NCBI RefSeq assembly: GCF_050948215.1
Contig: NW_027488567.1
Location: 806,001-870,000 of the forward strand
Direction: 5' to 3'
Length of the DNA: 64,000 nucleotides
From: Halictus rubicundus
Taxonomy: Eukaryota; Arthropoda; Insecta; Hymenoptera; Halictidae
The notes beneath the pieces were generated by a model, which worked only from the letters and a program-made list of their open reading frames with translations, searched no databases and was not told the DNA's origin. A program made the translations under genes and the position numbers. This document shows, in pieces, positions 26,433-39,200 of the stretch; the stretch's first letter is position 1, and the number at the start of each line of letters is the position of its first letter.

Positions 26433-28627
26433 TATTACAGGATAGAGGATAGGATAGGATAGCGGATAGGATAGTATGGAGTATACGATAGAATTGAGGA
26501 TAGCATAGGGTTGAGGATAGGATAGGATAGAGGATAGGAGAAGATAGAGGATAGGTTAGGATAGAGGATAGGAGACGATAGAGGATAGGATAGGATTGAT
26601 GATAGGATAGGAAAGATTACAGGATAGGATACAGGATACGATATTATAGAGGATAGGATAGGATAGAGGATAGGATAGGATAGAGGATAGGATAGGATAG
26701 AGGATAGGATAGGATAGAGGATAGGATAGGATAGAGGATAGGATAGGATAGAGGATAGGATAGGATAGAGGATAGGATAGGATAGAGGATAGGACAGGAC
26801 AGAGAATAGTATAGGATAGAGGATAGGATATTATAGAGGATAGGATAGGATAGAGGATAGGATAGGATAGCGGATAGGATAGGATGGAGTATAGCATAGA
26901 ATTGAGGATAGGATAGGGTTGAGGATAGGATAGGAAAGAGGACAGGATAGGATAGAGGATAGGATAGGATAGAGGATAGGATAGGATAGAGCAGGATAGG
27001 ATAGAGGATAGGATAGAGGATAGGATAGAGGATTGGATAGGATAGAGGATAGGATAGGATAGATGATTGGATAGGATAGAGGATAGGATAGGATATAGGA
27101 TAGGATAGGATAGAGGATAGGATAGGATAGAGGATAGGATAGGATAGAGGATAGGACAGGATAGAGGATAGGATAGGATAGAGGATAGGATTGGATAAAG
27201 GATAGGATAGGATAGAGGATAGGAGAGGATAGAGTATAGGATAGGATAGAGGATAGGATAGGATAGAGGATAGGATAGGATAGAGTATAGGATAGGATAG
27301 AGGATAGGATGGGATAGAGGATACGATAGGATAGAGGATATGATAGGATAGAGGATAGGATAGGATAGAGGATAGCATAGGATAGAGGATAGGATAGGAT
27401 AGAGGATAGGATAGGATATAGTATAGGATAGGATAGAGGATAGGATAGGATAGAGGATTGGATAGGATAGAGGATACCAAAGGATAGAGGATAGGATAGG
27501 ATTGAGGATAGGATAGGATAGCGGATAGGATAGTATGGAGGATACCAAAGGATAGAGGATAGGATAGGATTGAGGATAGGATAGGATAGCGGATAGGATA
27601 GTATGGAGTATACGATAGAATTGAGGATAGGATAGGGTTGAGGATAGGATAGGATAGAGGATAGGAGAAGATAGAGGATAGGATAGGATAGAGGATAGGA
27701 TACGATAGAGGATAGGATAGAGAATAGGATAGGATAGAGGATAGGGGATTGGATCGGATACAGGATAGGAGACGGTAGAGGATTGGATAGGATAGAGGAT
27801 ATTATAGCATAGAGGATAGGATAGGATTGATGATAGGATAGGAAAGATTACAGGATAGGATACAGGATACGATATTATAGAGGATAGGATAGGATAGAGG
27901 ATAGGATAGGATAGAGGATAGGATAGGATAGAGGATAGGATAGGATAGAGGATAGGATAGGATAGAGGATAGGATAGGATAGAGGATAGGATAGGATAGA
28001 GCATAGGATAGGATAGAGGATAGGATAGGATAGAGGATTGGATAGGATAGAGGATACCAAAGGATAGAGGATAGGATAGGATTGAGGGTAGGATAGGAAA
28101 GAGGACAGGATAGGATACAGGATACGATATTATAGAGGATACGATATTATAGAGGATAGGATAGGATAGAGGATAGGATAGGATAGAGGATAGGATAGGA
28201 TAGAGGATAGGATAGGATAGAGGATAGGATAGGACAGAGGATAGGATAGGATAGAGGATAGGATAGGATAGAGGATAGGATAGGATAGAGGATAGGATGG
28301 TATACAGGATAGGATAGGATAGAGGATAGGATAGGATAGAGGATAGGATAGGATAGAGGATAGGATAGGATAGAGGATAGGATAGGATAGAGGATAGGAT
28401 AGGACAGAGGATAGGATAGGATAGAGGATACGATATTATAGAGGATAGGATAGGATAGAGGATAGGATAGGATAGAGGATAGGATAGGATAGATGATAGG
28501 ATAGGATAGAGGATAGGATAGGATAGAGGATAGGATAGGATAGAAGATAGGATAGGATAGAGGATAGGATAGGATAGAGGATAGGATAGGATAGAGGATA
28601 GGATAGAGGATTGGATAGGATAGAGGA
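26433..28627 (+). repeat. Triplicated block, copy 2 (2,195 bp)
   Basis: It runs from the TATTACAGG landmark at 26,433 to the same landmark at 28,628. It includes a 68-bp (four-unit) duplication of the ATACCAAAGG...GTATGGAGG segment at 27,476 and 27,544, a GAGAATAGTATAGG variant near 26,810 and an AATAGTATAGG/TATTATAG series. The longest reverse-strand open frame in the window (482 codons, 26,556-28,004) falls here, but it is an artefact of repeat composition. It opens at a CAT in an AGCATAGG variant and closes at a TTA in a GGTTAGG variant. Confidence 0.87.
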
Positions 28628-30760
28628 TATTACAGGATAGAGGATAGGATAGGATAGCGGATAGGATAGTATGGAGTATACGATAGAATTGAGGATAGCA
28701 TAGGGTTGAGGATAGGATAGGATAGAGGATAGGAGAAGATAGAGGATAGGTTAGGATAGAGGATAGGAGACGATAGAGGATAGGATAGGATTGATGATAG
28801 GATAGGAAAGATTACAGGATAGGATACAGGATACGATATTATAGAGGATAGGATAGGATAGAGGATAGGATAGGATAGAGGATAGGATAGGATAGAGGAT
28901 AGGATAGGATAGAGGATAGGATAGGATAGAGGATAGGATAGGATAGAGGATAGGATAGGATAGAGGATAGGATAGGATAGAGGATAGGACAGGACAGAGG
29001 ATAGTATAGGATAGAGGATAGGATATTATAGAGGATAGGATAGGATAGAGGATAGGATAGGATAGCGGATAGGATAGGATGGAGTATAGCATAGAATTGA
29101 GGATAGGATAGGGTTGAGGATAGGATAGGAAAGAGGACAGGATAGGATAGAGGATAGGATAGGATAGAGGATAGGATAGGATAGAGCAGGATAGGATAGA
29201 GGATAGGATAGAGGATAGGATAGAGGATTGGATAGGATAGAGGATAGGATAGGATAGATGATTGGATAGGATAGAGGATAGGATAGGATATAGGATAGGA
29301 TAGGATAGAGGATAGGATAGGATAGAGGATAGGATAGGATAGAGGATAGGACAGGATAGAGGATAGGATAGGATAGAGGATAGGATTGGATAAAGGATAG
29401 GATAGGATAGAGGATAGGAGAGGATAGAGTATAGGATAGGATAGAGGATAGGATAGGATAGAGGATAGGATAGGATAGAGTATAGGATAGGATAGAGGAT
29501 AGGATGGGATAGAGGATACGATAGGATAGAGGATATGATAGGATAGAGGATAGGATAGGATAGAGGATAGCATAGGATAGAGGATAGGATAGGATAGAGG
29601 ATAACATAGGGGATTGGATAGGATAGAGGATAGGAGACGATAGAGGATAGGATAGGATTGATGATAGGATAGGAAAGATTACAGGATAGGATACAGGATA
29701 CGATATTATAGAGGATACGATATTATAGAGCATAGGATAGGATAGAGGATAGGATAGGATAGAGGATAGGATAGGATAGAGGATAGGATAGGATATAGTA
29801 TAGGATAGGATAGAGGATAGGATAGGATAGAGGATTGGATAGGATAGAGGATACCAAAGGATAGAGGATAGGATAGGATTGAGGATAGGATAGGATAGCG
29901 GATAGGATAGTATGGAGGATACCAAAGGATAGTGGATAGGATAGGATTGAGGATAGGATAGGATAGCGGATAGGATAGTATGGAGTATACGATAGAATTG
30001 AGGATAGGATAGGGTTGAGGATAGGATAGGATAGAGGATAGGAGAAGATAGAGGATAGGATAGGATAGAGGATAGGATACGATAGAGGATAGGATAGAGA
30101 ATAGGATAGGATAGAGGATAGGGGATTGGATCGGATACAGGATAGGAGACGGTAGAGGATTGGATAGGATAGAGGATATTATAGCATAGAGGATAGGATA
30201 GGATTGATGATAGGATAGGAAAGATTACAGGATAGGATACAGGATACGATATTATAGAGGATAGGATAGGATAGAGGATAGGATAGGATAGAGGATAGGA
30301 TAGGATAGAGGATAGGATAGGATAGAGGATAGGATAGGATAGAGGATAGGATAGGATAGAGGATAGGATAGGATAGAGCATAGGATAGGATAGAGGATAG
30401 GATAGGATAGAATATTCGATAGGATAGAGGATACCAAAGGATAGAGGATAGGATAGGATTGAGGATAGGATAGGATAGCGGATAGGATAGTATGGAGTAT
30501 ACGATAGAATTGAGGATAGGATAGGGTTGAGGATAGGATAGGATAGAGGATAGGAGAAGATAGAGGATAGGATAGGATAGAGGATAGGATACGATAGAGG
30601 ATAGGATAGAGAATAGGATAGGATAGAGGATAGGGGATTGGATCGGATACAGGATAGGAGACGGTAGAGGATTGGATAGGATAGAGGATATTATAGCATA
30701 GAGGATAGGATAGGATTGATGATAGGATAGGAAAGATTACAGGATAGGATACAGGATACG
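28628..30760 (+). repeat. Triplicated block, copy 3, with 182-bp insertion
   Basis: It is co-linear with the block at 26.4 kb at offset 2,195. The offset rises to 2,377 because about 182 bp carrying AACATAGGGG, GAGACGATAG and GATTACAGG has been added near 29.58-29.83 kb. The 68-bp ATACCAAAGG duplication is retained (29,853 and 29,921), so it predates the larger duplication. An 8-bp palindrome GAATATTC at 30,410 is present here and in the related 34.1-35.2 kb block. Confidence 0.87.
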
Positions 30761-32850
30761 ATATTATAGAGGATAGGATAGGATAGAGGATAGGATAGGA
30801 TAGAGGATAATATAGGATAGAGGATAGGATAGGATAGAGGATAGGATAGGATAGAGCATAGGATAGGATAGAGGATAGGATAGGATAGAGGATCCGATAG
30901 GATAGAGGATACCAAAGGATAGAGGATAGGATAGGATTGAGGATAGGATAGGAAAGAGGACAGGATAGGATACAGGATACGATATTATAGAGGATACGAT
31001 ATTATAGAGGATAGGATAGGATAGAGGATAGGATAGGATAGAGGATAGGATAGGATAGAGGATAGGATAGGATAGAGGATAGGCTAGGAGAGAGGATAGG
31101 ATAGGATAGAGGATAGGATAGGATAGAGGATAGGATAGGATAGAGGATAGGATGGTATACAGGATAGGATAGGATAGACGATAGGATAGGATAGAGGATA
31201 GGATAGGATAGAGGATAGGATAGGATAGAGGATAGGATAGGATACAGGATAGGATAGGATAGAGGATAGGATACGATAGAGGATAGGATAGAGAATAGGA
31301 TAGGATAGAGGATAGGGGATTGGATCGGATACAGGATAGGAGACGGTAGAGGATTGGATAGGATAGAGGATAGGATAGGATAGAGGATATTATAGGATAG
31401 AGGATAGGATAGGATTGATGTTAGGATAGGAAAGATTACAGGATAGGATACAGGATACGATATTATAGAGGATAGGATAGGATAGAGGATAGGATACGAT
31501 AGAGGATAGGATAGGATAGAGGATAGGATAGGATAGAGGATAGGATAGGATATAGGATAGGATAGGATAGAGCATAGGATAGGATAGAGGATAGGATAGG
31601 ATAGAGGATTGGATAGGATAGAGGATACCAAAGGATAGAGGATAGGATAGGAATGAGGATAGGATAGGAAAGAGGACAGGATAGGATACAGGATACGATA
31701 TTATAGAGGATACTAGATTATAGAGGATAGGATAGGATAGAGGATAGGATAGGATAGAGGATAGGATAGGATAGAGGATAGGATAGGATAGAGGATAGGA
31801 TAGGATAGAGGATAGGATAGGACAGAGGATAGTATAGGATAGAGGATAGAATAGGATAGAGGATAGGATAGGATAGAGGATAGGATATTATAGAGGATAG
31901 GATAGGTTAGAGGATAACATAGGGGATTGGATAGCATAGAGCATAGGAGACGATAGAGGACAGCATAGGTTTGATGATAGGATAGGAAAGAGGACAGGAT
32001 AGGATACAGGATTCGATATTATAGAGGATACGATATTATAGAGGATAGGATAGGATTGAGGATAGGATAGGATAGAGGATAAGATAGGATAGAGGATAGG
32101 ATAGGATAGAGGATAGGATAGGATAGAGCAGGATAGGATAGAGGATATGATAGAGGATTGGATAGGATAGGATAGCGGATAGGATAGGATGGAGTATAGG
32201 ATAGAATTGAGGATAGGATAGGGTTGAGGATAGGATAGGAAAGAGGACAGGATAGGATAGGGGATAGGATAGGATAGAGGATAGGATAGGATAGAGCAGG
32301 ATAGGATAGAGGATAGGATAGAGGATAGGATAGAGGATTGGATAGGATAGAGGACATTATAGGATAGAGGATAGGATAGGATAGCGGATAGGATAGGATG
32401 GAGTATAGGATAGAATTGAGGATAGGATAGGGTTGAGGATAGGATTGGAAAGAGGACAGGATAGGATAGAGGATAGGATAGGATAGAGGATAGGATAGGA
32501 TAGAGGATACGATACGATAGAGGATAGGATAGAGGATAGGGGATTGGATCGGATACAGGATAGGAGACGGTAGAGGATTGGATAGGATAGAGGATATTAT
32601 AGGCTAGAGGATAGGATAGGACGGAGGATAGGATAGGATAGAGGATAAGATAGGATAGAGGTTAACATAGGGGATTGGATAGGATAGAGGATAGGAGACG
32701 ATAGAGGATAGGATAGGATTGATGATAGGATAGGAAAGATTACAGGATAGGATTCAGGATACGATATTATAGAGGATACGATATTATAGAGGATAGGATA
32801 GGATAGAGGATAGGATAGGATAGAGGATAGGATAGGATAGAGGATAGGAT
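30760..32850 (+). repeat. Satellite mosaic related to 14 kb and 2-7 kb regions
   Basis: The first kilobase, up to 31.75 kb, is a paralog of 14.0-15.0 kb at offset 16,762, including GGTATACAGGATAGG...GACGATAGG, GGATTGGATCGG and the GATTACAGG module. The remainder carries GGTTAGAGGATAACATAGG with GGTTTGATG (as at 2.1, 4.25 and 6.8 kb), AGCAGG, GAGGACATTATAGG and repeated AGCGG/TGGAGTATAGG modules. No gene or non-satellite DNA was seen. Confidence 0.82.
31151..31185 (+). repeat. Variant module GGTATACAGG...GACGATAGG (exemplar)
   Basis: This pair of variant units, GGATGGTATACAGG then ATAGGATAGACGATAGG, lies inside otherwise canonical runs. Copies lie near 14.4, 16.0, 17.1, 21.2, 23.3, 25.7, 40.7, 42.6, 56.4 and 59.0 kb; the 26.1 and 28.3 kb copies have lost the GACG change. 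Left-hand copies at 14.4, 16.0 and 17.1 kb carry GCCGATAGG instead of GACGATAGG, a shared derived change linking them. Confidence 0.85.
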
Positions 32851-34170
32851 AGGATATAGGATAGGATAGGATAGAGGATAGGATAGGATAGAGGATAGGA
32901 TAGGATAGAGGATAGGACAGGATAGATGATAGGATAGGATAGAGGATAGGATTGGATAAAGGATAGGATAGGATACAGGATAGGAGAGGATAGAGTATAG
33001 GATAGGATAGAGGATAGGATAGGATAGAGGATAGCATAGGATAGAGTATAGGATAGGATAGAGGATAGGATGGGATAGAGGATACGATAGGATAGAGGAT
33101 AGGATAGCATAGAGGATAACATAGGGGATTGGATAGGATAGAGGATAGGAGACGATAGAGGATAGGATAGGATAGAGGATAGGATAGGATAGAGGATAGG
33201 ATAGGATAGAGGATAGGATAGGATATAGGATAGGATAGGATAGAGGATAGGATAGGATAGAGGATAGGATAGGATAGATGATTGAATAGGATCGAGGATA
33301 CCAAAGGATAGAGGATAGGATAGGATAGCGGATAGGATAGTATGGAGTATACCATAGAATTGGGGATAGGATAGGTTTGAGGATAGGATAGGATAGAGGA
33401 TATGAGAAGATAGAGGATAGGATAGGATAGAGGATAGGATACGATAGAGGATAGGATAGAGAATAGGATGGGATAGAGGATAGGGGATTGGATCGGATAC
33501 AGGATAGGAGACGGTAGAGGATTGGATAGGAAAGAGGATAGGATAGAGGATAGGATAGAGGATTGGATAGGATAGAGGATATTATAGGATGGAGGATAGG
33601 ATAGGATAGCGGATAGGATAGGATCGAGTATAGGATAGAATTGAGGATAGGATAGGGTTGAGGATAGGATAGAGAATAGGATAGGATAGAGGATAGGGGA
33701 TTGGATCGGATACAGGATAGGAGACGGTAGAGGATTGGATAGGATAGAGGATATTATAGGATAGAGGATAGGATAGGATTGATGATAGGATAGGAAAGAT
33801 TACAGGATAGGATACAGGATACGATATTATAGAGGATAGGATAGGATAGAGGATAGGATAGGATAGAGGATAGGATAGGATAGAGCATAGGATAGGATAA
33901 AGGATAGGATAGGATAGAGGATTGGATAGGATAGAGGATACCAAAGGATAGAGGATAGGATAGGATTGAGGATAGGATAGGAAAGAGGACAGTATAGGAT
34001 ACAGGATACGATATTATAGAGGATACGATATTATAGAGGATAGGATAGGATAGAGGATAGGATAGGATAGAGGATAGGATAGGTTAGAGGATATTATAGG
34101 ATAGAGGATAGGATAGGATTGATGTTAGGATAGGAAAGATTACAGGATAGGATACAGGATACGATATTAT
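32850..34170 (+). repeat. Large HOR family, partial early copy
   Basis: This block is co-linear with the first 1.3 kb of the three large copies further right. Offsets to the 36-kb copy are 2,849 before the GATTGAATAGG landmark (33,280 against 36,129), 2,917 after it (TATTATAGG at 33,580 against 36,497) and 2,912 at the right end. The change to 2,917 is a 68-bp duplication in the 36-kb copy, and the change to 2,912 is loss of one GGATA there. Shared rare variants are GAATAGGATCGAGG, CCATAGAATTGGGG, GGTTTGAGG, GATATGAGAAG, GACAGTATAGG and GGTTAGAGG. It diverges near 34,170. Confidence 0.87.
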
Positions 34171-35221
34171 AGAGGATACGATATTATAGAGCATAGGATA
34201 CCATAGAGGATAGGATATAATAGAGGATAGGATAGGATAGAGGATAGGATAGGATATAGTATAGGATAGGATAGAGGATAGGATAGGATAGAGGATTGGA
34301 TAGGATAGAGGATACCAAAGGATAGAGGATAGGATAGGATTGAGGATAGGATAGGATAGCGGATAGGATAGTATGGAGGATACCAAAGGATAGAGGATAG
34401 GATAGGATTGAGGATAGGATAGGATAGCGGATAGGATAGTATGGAGTATACGATAGAATTGAGGATAGGATAGGGTTGAGGATAGGATAGGACAGAGGAT
34501 AGGAGAAGATAGAGGATAGGATAGGATAGAGGATAGGATACGATAGAGGATAGGATAGAGAATAGGATAGGATAGAGGATAGGGGATTGGATCGGATACA
34601 GGATAGGAGACGGTAGAGGATTGGATAGGATAGAGGATATTATAGCATAGAGGATAGGATAGGATTGATGATAGGATAGGAAAGATTACGTGATAGGATA
34701 CAGGATACGATATTATAGAGGATAGGATAGGATAGAGGATAGGATAGGATAGAGGATAGGATAGGATAGAGGATAGGATAGGATAGAGGATAGGATAGGA
34801 TAGAGGATAGGATAGGATAGAGGATAGGATAGGATAGAGCATAGGATAGGATAGAGGATAGGATAGGATAGAATATTCGATAGGATAGAGGATACCAAAG
34901 GATAGAGGATAGGATAGGATTGAGGATAGGATAGGATAGCGGATAGGATAGTATGGAGTATACGATAGAATTGAGGATAGGATAGGGTTGAGGATAGGAT
35001 AGGATAGAGGATAGGAGAAGATAGAGGATAGGATAGGATAGAGGATAGGATACGATAGAGGATAGGATAGAGAATAGGATAGGATAGAGGATAGGGGATT
35101 GGATCGGATACAGGATAGGAGACGGTAGAGGATTGGATAGGATAGAGGATATTATAGCATAGAGGATAGGATAGGATTGATGATAGGATAGGAAAGATTA
35201 CAGGATAGGATACAGGATACG
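34085..35221 (+). repeat. Second copy of 29.6-30.76 kb (offset 4,461)
   Basis: Landmarks match at a constant 4,461 bp: ATACCAAAGG at 29,853/29,921 against 34,314/34,382, the GAATATTC palindrome at 30,410 against 34,871, and TATTATAGCATAGAGG near 30,690 against 35,151. The 68-bp duplication is retained again. A few private changes are visible, such as GATTACGTGATAGG near 34,686 and GATATAATAGAGG near 34,217. It ends where this copy reads AGCATAGG at 35,231 and the other continues as canonical units. Confidence 0.87.
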
Positions 35222-36120
35222 ATATTATAGAGCATAGGATAGGATAGAGGATAGGATAGGATAGAGGATAGGATTTGATAGAGGATAGGTTAGGATATAG
35301 GATAGGATAGGATAGAGGATAGGATAGGATAGAGGATAGGATAGGATAGATGATTGGATAGGATAGAGGATACCAAAGGATAGAGGATAGGATAGGATAG
35401 AGGATAGGATAGGAAAGAGGACAGGATAGGATACAGGATACGATATTATAGAGGATAGGATAGGATAGAGGATAGGATAGGATAGAGGATAGGATAGGAT
35501 AGAGGATAGGATAGGACAGAGGATAGGATAGGATACAGGATACGATATTATAGAGGATACGATATTATAGAGGATAGGATAGGATAGAGGATAGGATAGG
35601 ATAGAGGATAGGATAGGATAGAGGATAGGATAGGATAGAGGATAGGATAGGACAGAGGATAGGATAGGATAGAGGATAGGATAGGATAGAGGATAGGATA
35701 GGATATAGGATAGGATAGGATAGAGGATAGGATAGGATAGAGGATAGGATAGGATAGAGGATAGGACAGGATAGATGATAGGATAGGATAGAGGATAGGA
35801 TTGGATAAAGGATAGGATAGGATACAGGATAGGAGAGGATAGAGTATAGGATAGGATAGAGGATAGGATAGGATAGAGGATAGCATAGGATAGAGTATAG
35901 GATAGGATAGAGGATAGGATGGGATAGAGGATACGATAGGATAGAGGATAGGATAGCATAGAGGATAACATAGGGGATTGGATAGGATAGAGGATAGGAG
36001 ACGATAGAGGATAGGATAGGATAGAGGATAGGATAGGATAGAGGATAGGATAGGATAGAGGATAGGATAGGATATAGGATAGGATAGGATAGAGGATAGG
36101 ATAGGATAGAGGATAGGATA

Positions 36121-36260
36121 GGATAGATGATTGAATAGGATCGAGGATACCAAAGGATAGAGGATAGGATAGGATAGAGGATAGGATAGGATAGATGATT
36201 GAATAGGATCGAGGATACCAAAGGATAGAGGATAGGATAGGATAGCGGATAGGATAGTAT
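36121..36260 (+). repeat. 68-bp four-unit tandem duplication
   Basis: The segment with GATTGAATAGG, ATCGAGG and ATACCAAAGG occurs twice, with GATTGAATAGG at 36,129 and again at 36,197: exactly four 17-mer units apart. The paralogous positions in the other large copies (33,280; 45,241; 51,961) have it once, so the duplication is private to this copy. Confidence 0.9.
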
Positions 36261-39200
36261 GGAGTATACCATAGAATTGGGGATAGGATAGGTTTGAGGA
36301 TAGGATAGGATAGAGGATATGAGAAGATAGAGGATAGGATAGGATAGAGGATAGGATACGATAGAGGATAGGATAGAGAATAGGATAGGATAGAGGATAG
36401 GGGATTGGATCGGATACAGGATAGGAGACGGTAGAGGATTGGATAGGAAAGAGGATAGGATAGAGGATAGGATAGAGGATTGGATAGGATAGAGGATATT
36501 ATAGGATAGAGGATAGGATAGGATAGCGGATAGGATAGGATCGAGTATAGGATAGAATTGAGGATAGGATAGGGTTGAGGATAGGATAGAGAATAGGATA
36601 GGATAGAGGATAGGGGATTGGATCGGATACAGGATAGGAGACGGTAGAGGATTGGATAGGATAGAGGATATTATAGGATAGAGGATAGGATAGGATTGAT
36701 GATAGGATAGGAAAGATTACAGGATAGGATACAGGATACGATATTATAGAGGATAGGATAGGATAGAGGATAGGATAGGATAGAGGATAGGATAGGATAG
36801 AGCATAGGATAGGATAAAGGATAGGATAGAGGATTGGATAGGATAGAGGATACCAAAGGATAGAGGATAGGATAGGATTGAGGATAGGATAGGAAAGAGG
36901 ACAGTATAGGATACAGGATACGATATTATAGAGGATACGATATTATAGAGGATAGGATAGGATAGAGGATAGGATAGGATAGAGGATAGGATAGGTTAGA
37001 GGATATTATAGGATAGAGGATAGGATAGGATTGATGTTAGGATAGGAAAGATTACAGGATAGGATACAGGATACGATATTATAGAGGATAGGATATTATA
37101 GAGGATAGGATAAGATAGAGGATAGGATAGGATAGAGGATAGGATAGGATAGAGGATAGGATAGGATAGAGGATAGGATAGGATAGAGGATAGGATAGGA
37201 TATAGGATAGGATAGGATAGAGGATAGGATAGGATAGATGATAGGATAGGATAGAGGATACCATAGGATAGAGGATAGGATAGGATTGAGGATAGGATAG
37301 TAAAGAGGACAGGATAGGATACAGGATACGATATTATAGAGGATACGTTATTATAGAGGATAGGATAGGATAGAGAATAGGATACGGATAGAGGATAGGA
37401 TAGAGGATTGGATAGGATAGAGGATATTATAGGATAGAGGATAGGATAGGATAGCGGATAGGATAGTATGGAGTATACGATTGAATTGAGGATAGGATAG
37501 GGTTGAGGATAGGATAGGATAGTGGATAGGAGAAGATAGATGATAGGATAGGATAGAGGATAGGATACGATAGAGGATAGGATAGAGAATAGGATAGGAT
37601 AGAGGATAGGGGATTGGATCGGATACAGGATAGGAGACGGTAGAGGATTGGATAGGATAGAGGATAGGATAGAGGATAGGATAGAGGATTGGATAGGATA
37701 GAGGATATTATAGGATAGAGGATAGGATAGGATAGCGGATAGGATAGGATCGAGTATAGGATAGAATTGAGGATAGGATAGGGTTGAGGATAGGATAGGA
37801 AAGAGGACAGGATAGGATAGAGGATAGGATAGGATAGAGGATATGATAGGATAGAGGATAGCATAGGATAGAGGATAGGATAGGATAGAGGATAACATAG
37901 GGGATTGGATAGGATAGAGGATAGGAGACGATAGAGGATAGTATAGGATTGATGATAGGATAGGAAAGATTACAGGATAGGATACAGGATACGATATTAT
38001 AGAGGATACGATATTATAGAGGATAGGATAGGATAGAGGATAGGATAGGATAGAGGATAGGATAGGATAGAGGATAGGATAGGATATAGGATAGGATAGG
38101 ATAGAGGATAGGATAGGATAGAGGATAGGATAGGATAGATGATTGGATAGGATAGAGGATACCAAAGGATAGAGGATAGGATAGGATTGAGGATAGGATA
38201 GGAAAGAGGACAGGATAGGATACAGGATACGATATTATAGAGGATACGATATTATAGAGGATACGATATTATAGAGGATAGGATAGGATACAGGATAGAA
38301 TAGGATAGAGGATAGGATAGGATAGAGGATAGAATAGGATAGAGGATAGGATAGGACAGAGGATAGGATAGGATAGAGGATAGGATAGGATAGAGGATAG
38401 GATACGGATAGAGGATAGGATAGGATAAAGGATAGGATAGAGGATAGGATAGAGGATTGGATAGGATAGAGGATATTATAGGATAGAGGATAGGATAGGA
38501 TAGCGGATAGGATAGTATGGAGTATACGATAGAATTGAGGATGGGATAGGGTTGAGGATAGGATAGGAAAGAGGATAGGAGAAGATAGAGGATAGGATAG
38601 GATAGAGGATAGGATACGATAGAGGATAGGATAGAGAATAGGATAGGATAGAGGATAGGGGATTGGATCGGATATGGGATAGGAGACGGTAGAGGATTGG
38701 ATAGGATAGAGGATATTATAGGATAGAGGATAGGATAGGATTGATGATAGGATAGGAAAGATTACAGGATAGGATACAGGATACGATATTATAGAGGATA
38801 CGATATTATAGAGGATAGGATAGGATAGAGGATAGGATAGGATAGGATAGAGGATAGGATAGGATATAGGATAGGATAGGATAGAGCATAGGATAGGATA
38901 GAGGATAGGATAGGATAGAGGATTGGATAGGATAGAGGATACCAAAGGATAGAGGATAGGATAGGATTGAGGATAGGATAGGAAAGGGGACAGGATAGGA
39001 TACAGGATACGATATTATAGAGGATAGGATAGGATAGAGGATAGGATAGGATAGAGGATAGGATAGGATAGAGGATAGGATAGGATAGAGGATAGGATAG
39101 GATAGAGGATAGGATAGGATAGATTATAGGATAGGATAGAGGATAGGATAGGATAGAGGATACGATATTATAGAGGATAGGATAGGATAGAGGATAGGAT

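Noticed and set aside
26556..28004. Long reverse-strand open frames (61-482 codons) across the whole window as protein-coding genes
   Set aside because: The translation is only the 17-residue image of the 17-bp repeat. All three reverse frames are equally open, overlapping frames give the same repeat, starts and stops fall on recurrent satellite variants, and no domain, promoter or ribosome-binding context is visible.
30410..30417. GAATATTC palindrome as a regulatory site or origin
   Set aside because: It is a short palindrome generated by point changes in one unit and copied by duplication (also at 34,871), with no other regulatory context.
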